From CBDESM01 sp965205165 (GTDB taxonomy: Bacteria > Chloroflexota > Dehalococcoidia > Bin125), in contig OZ242037.1 in the NCBI GenBank assembly GCA_965205165.1, positions 1,054,001 through 1,118,000 on the forward strand: a stretch of 64,000 bases of DNA, written 5' to 3'. The notes beneath the pieces were generated by a model. That model was not told where the DNA came from. It searched no databases and saw only the letters and a program-made list of their open reading frames with translations. The position numbers and the translations under genes were made by a program. Shown piece after piece: positions 61,587 to 64,000 of the stretch (positions within the stretch are counted from its first letter, which is position 1; the number at the start of each line of letters is the position of its first letter).

Positions 61587-63590
61587 ATGAGCGAGCGCAA
61601 CTACTGGGAACGGATGCGGCGCAAGCGGCTGAGCCGGCGGAGCCTCCTCTCCGCCTCCGCCCGCGCCGGCGTGGGCGCGGCCGGCCTCGCCTTGGTCGGC
61701 TGCGGCGACGACGATGACGACTCGGCGCAGCAGGCCGCCAGCCAGTCCTCCGCGCCGAGCAGCAGCCAAAGCCAGAGCTCCGCTCCGGCCGCCGCCGACC
61801 AGCAACAGCAGCAGGAACAGCAGGCGGTCGCGCAGGCGCAGCAGGCGGACGACCAAGAGCAGCAGGCCGCCGATTCCGGCGACTCGGACCAGAGCACCGC
61901 GGCCGCCGCTCCGACTTCGTCGATCCAGCGCGGCGGCGTCCTGCGCTTCTCGACCCCGGCAGCGACGCACGACTACTTCGACCCGCACCGCGGCGTCTTC
62001 GGCCCCACCCAGTACTGGATGGGCCTCTACATGAACTACCTGATCCGCTGGGCCAACAAGGAACAGGGCGTCATGGAGAGCGACATCGCCTCGGTGCCGG
62101 AGGTCCCCGACCCCGAGACCTACATCTTCACGCTCGACCAAGGCGCGGCTTGGTGGGACCAGTTCCCGACCGAGGGCGGACGGCCCGTCACCGCCGAGGA
62201 CATCCGCGCCAACTTCCAGCGCCAGATCGACGGCGCCGACGACACCGGCGCGCCCGACGCGACCTTCCGCGGCGCCGACCGCTTCCGCAAGACCAGCTCG
62301 ATGGACACGCCGGACGAGCAGACCTTCGTGGCCAAGACGACCGGCGCGGACTCGACCTACCTCGGCGGCACCATCCTCAGCCCCTTCTCCTGGATGACCT
62401 CGCCCGAGGGCATGAACGAATGGGGCGACCGCTGGCGCGACGAGGCGACCAACGTCGAGCTCGCCTCCGGCTCCGGCCCGCACATCCCGCAGAGCTACGA
62501 CCCCGACCTCGGCATCGACCTGCTCAAGAACCCCAACTACTGGAAGATGGGCGAGGACGGACAGCCCCTGCCCTACCTCGACGGCGTCAACTTCGTCAAC
62601 CTCGTCGACGCCACCGCGGTCGACACCGCCTACCGCGGGCGCGAGATCGACATCGGCGGCTTCCCCCTCTCCTCGGTCCAGGTCGAGGCGATCTCGGGCG
62701 ACTTCCCCGACCACGAAACCCGCGACGTCGCCTTCGGCTTCACGATCGTGACCGTGATGGGCACCTTCAACCCCGACTGGCAGGGCGAGGACGGGCTCGG
62801 CAACCCCTACCTCGACCGCCGCTTCGCCTACGCGATGCAGGCCGCGATCGACCGCAACCAGCTGATCGACACCGTCTACCTCGGCGCCGCCAAGCTCTCC
62901 GCCACCCACTGGACGCCGTGGTTCGACGCCTTCTGGAAGCTGCCCGACGACGAGCTGCTGACGGTGCCGGGCTACCGCCCCGACCGCGAGGCCGACAAGA
63001 AGCTGGCCCGCGATCTGGTCGACGCCTCCGGCTTCGACCGCTCGCGCCCGCTCAAGATCTTCATCCCGGACATCTGGGAGCAGACCTACCCGGGCGTGAC
63101 CGAGGTCACGGCCGCCATGTACGAGGACGCGGTCGGCTTCCGGCCCACGCTCGACATCCAGCCCTACACGCTGATGCAGGCACGCTTCAACGACGGCACC
63201 TTCCCCGGCCGCGCCCCCTGCTGGACCAACCCGCCGCCCGACCTCGACCCCACCTCGGCCTGGACGCTGAGCCTCAAGGCCGGCGGCTCGTCCAACCTCA
63301 CGCAGTACGACTACCCCGCGGTCGAGGCGATCGTCGACGAGATGGTCACCACGCTCGACGCGGACGAGCGCCGCGAGATGGCGCTGACCGTGCAGCGGAT
63401 CGGCATGGGCATCGACCCCGAACACGGCTACGACGGCATGTTCGGCTGGTTCGGCGTCATGAACGGGATCGCCCCCACCGTCTGGTGGCCCTACGTCACC
63501 CGCAGCGAGAACACGATCCAGTTCGCCCACGACTCGCACAACTTCGACGTGGCCTGGCTCGACCAGGAGCACGCCGACTACCCGGCTTAG
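61587..63590 (+). CDS. ABC transporter substrate-binding protein (peptide/solute family 5), Tat lipoprotein
   Basis: The 667-residue binding protein has a twin-arginine signal (SRRSLLSASARAG) and lipobox GLALVGC. It then has a low-complexity Ser/Gln/Ala spacer to about residue 110, probably tethering the domain away from the membrane. Family 5 features include the DRRFAYAMQAAIDRNQL segment. GGAGG precedes the ATG. Unlike the two orphan paralogues, it is followed by a permease gene after 63 bases. Confidence 0.95.
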   Translation: MSERNYWERMRRKRLSRRSLLSASARAGVGAAGLALVGCGDDDDDSAQQAASQSSAPSSSQSQSSAPAAADQQQQQEQQAVAQAQQADDQEQQAADSGDSDQSTAAAAPTSSIQRGGVLRFSTPAATHDYFDPHRGVFGPTQYWMGLYMNYLIRWANKEQGVMESDIASVPEVPDPETYIFTLDQGAAWWDQFPTEGGRPVTAEDIRANFQRQIDGADDTGAPDATFRGADRFRKTSSMDTPDEQTFVAKTTGADSTYLGGTILSPFSWMTSPEGMNEWGDRWRDEATNVELASGSGPHIPQSYDPDLGIDLLKNPNYWKMGEDGQPLPYLDGVNFVNLVDATAVDTAYRGREIDIGGFPLSSVQVEAISGDFPDHETRDVAFGFTIVTVMGTFNPDWQGEDGLGNPYLDRRFAYAMQAAIDRNQLIDTVYLGAAKLSATHWTPWFDAFWKLPDDELLTVPGYRPDREADKKLARDLVDASGFDRSRPLKIFIPDIWEQTYPGVTEVTAAMYEDAVGFRPTLDIQPYTLMQARFNDGTFPGRAPCWTNPPPDLDPTSAWTLSLKAGGSSNLTQYDYPAVEAIVDEMVTTLDADERREMALTVQRIGMGIDPEHGYDGMFGWFGVMNGIAPTVWWPYVTRSENTIQFAHDSHNFDVAWLDQEHADYPA

Positions 63591-63653
63591 GCCGGGCAGT
63601 CGGCGGCGCGGAGCGACGGGCGAAAGCCGGCGGACGGCTAGGGCGGGCGCTGC

Positions 63654-64000
63654 ATGCAGAAGTACCTGATCCGGCGCCTGCTGCTGGTGATCCCCACCCT
63701 CTGGCTGGTGATCTCCCTGCTCTTCCTGGCGCTCCGCGCCCTGCCCGGCGACTTCGTCACCCGCAAGCTCTCGAACCTCGAATCGCAGAGCGCCGAGGCC
63801 CGCACGCTCGAGATCGTCGGCCAGATCGTGGCCGAAAACACGACCCACCGCGTGCTCGCCAACGAGACCATCGAGAGCATCGCCGCGGATTACGAGATCA
63901 CCGCCGCCCAGCTGCTCGAATACAACCCGCAATTGGCCGACCCGGCCCAGCTGAGAGCCGGCTTCCGCGCCGTCGTCCTGCCCGGCGAGCGCGTGGGCGT
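63654..64000 (+). CDS. ABC transporter permease (peptide type), 5' part, with LysM-like periplasmic segment
   Basis: The start of a DppB-type permease is seen: MQKYLIRRLLLVIPTLWLVI, one membrane helix, then LPGDFV. Instead of going directly to the next helix, it carries a segment resembling a LysM domain: ANETIESIAADYEITAAQLL, EYNPQLADPAQLRAG, VVLPGE. LysM binds peptidoglycan-like glycans. The gene runs off the window at 64000, so the transmembrane core cannot be checked. It is probably co-transcribed with the upstream binding protein. Confidence 0.85.
   Translation, partial: MQKYLIRRLLLVIPTLWLVISLLFLALRALPGDFVTRKLSNLESQSAEARTLEIVGQIVAENTTHRVLANETIESIAADYEITAAQLLEYNPQLADPAQLRAGFRAVVLPGERVG

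Noticed and set aside
61494..63932. 812-residue reverse open frame opposite the third binding protein
   Set aside because: It is the antisense of a strongly supported gene and is a Gly/Val/Glu-rich shadow.
1..64000. CRISPR array, integrase or transposase
   Set aside because: I found no regularly spaced short repeats and no protein resembling an integrase, recombinase or transposase in the reading frames.

Overview
The window is G+C-rich DNA (one 60-base line I counted near 62.5 kb is about 73% G+C) with about 60 densely packed protein genes, two tRNA-Ser genes and a duplicated structured-RNA-like element. The gene set suggests a marine or host-associated Chloroflexota of the SAR202/Dehalococcoidia kind. 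The clues are three Tat-type lipoprotein substrate-binding proteins with a shared GLALVGC lipobox, two flavin-dependent LLM-type oxidoreductases, several short-chain dehydrogenases, a double CaiB CoA-transferase, two acyl-CoA carboxylase carboxyltransferase subunits and a sulfopyruvate-decarboxylase-like pair. This placement is inferred from gene content only.

Layout. 0-6 kb: ispG, a nitroreductase, uppP, a DUF1828-type pair and a carboxyltransferase. 6-15 kb: two paralogous orphan oligopeptide-type binding proteins flank a methyltransferase-HNH fusion operon and a fused CoA-transferase. 15-21 kb: FAH-family hydrolase, AlbA_2/RecG-like regulator, TPP-dependent decarboxylase subunits, a double-thioredoxin protein and a Leu/Glu-type amino acid dehydrogenase. 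20.7-25 kb: a restriction-modification fusion gene interrupted at a run of 15 G, a PIN-domain gene and a tandemly duplicated unknown gene. 25-36 kb: amidohydrolase, SDRs, MFS transporter, a DUF433/DUF5615 pair, a TIGR02391-like pair, HAD hydrolase, LLM oxidoreductase and zinc alcohol dehydrogenase. 36-44 kb: two Panacea/GepA-like antitoxin candidates, a second carboxyltransferase, an A+T-rich island with a frameshifted metallopeptidase, another LLM enzyme, a PH-domain protein and an HTH-ImmA/DUF4411 pair. 44-53 kb: acyl-CoA ligase, two tRNA-Ser genes, DUF5131 plus a frameshifted TcmP, an SPPY-type methyltransferase, then core genes (mnmA, rsfS, ndk, tsaB, tsaE). 53-64 kb: hydroxyacid dehydrogenase, a four-gene Uma2 array with an A-B-A-B pattern, serine hydrolase, ABC exporter, the tandem RNA element, DUF3800, a methyltransferase, and a peptide-type ABC importer whose permease carries a LysM-like loop and runs off the window.

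How it works together. The metabolic genes fit a heterotroph that imports peptide-like or small organic substrates and handles CoA thioesters and organic acids. Small toxin-antitoxin, restriction and anti-phage-like modules are scattered singly between them. Three accessory genes (restriction-modification fusion, metallopeptidase, TcmP) are broken by a single frameshift, while I see no frameshift in the metabolic or core genes. The most unusual items are the poly-G-interrupted restriction-modification gene, the tandem structured RNA element, the A-B-A-B Uma2 array, the LysM-bearing permease, and two Panacea-type loci with different unknown small neighbours.
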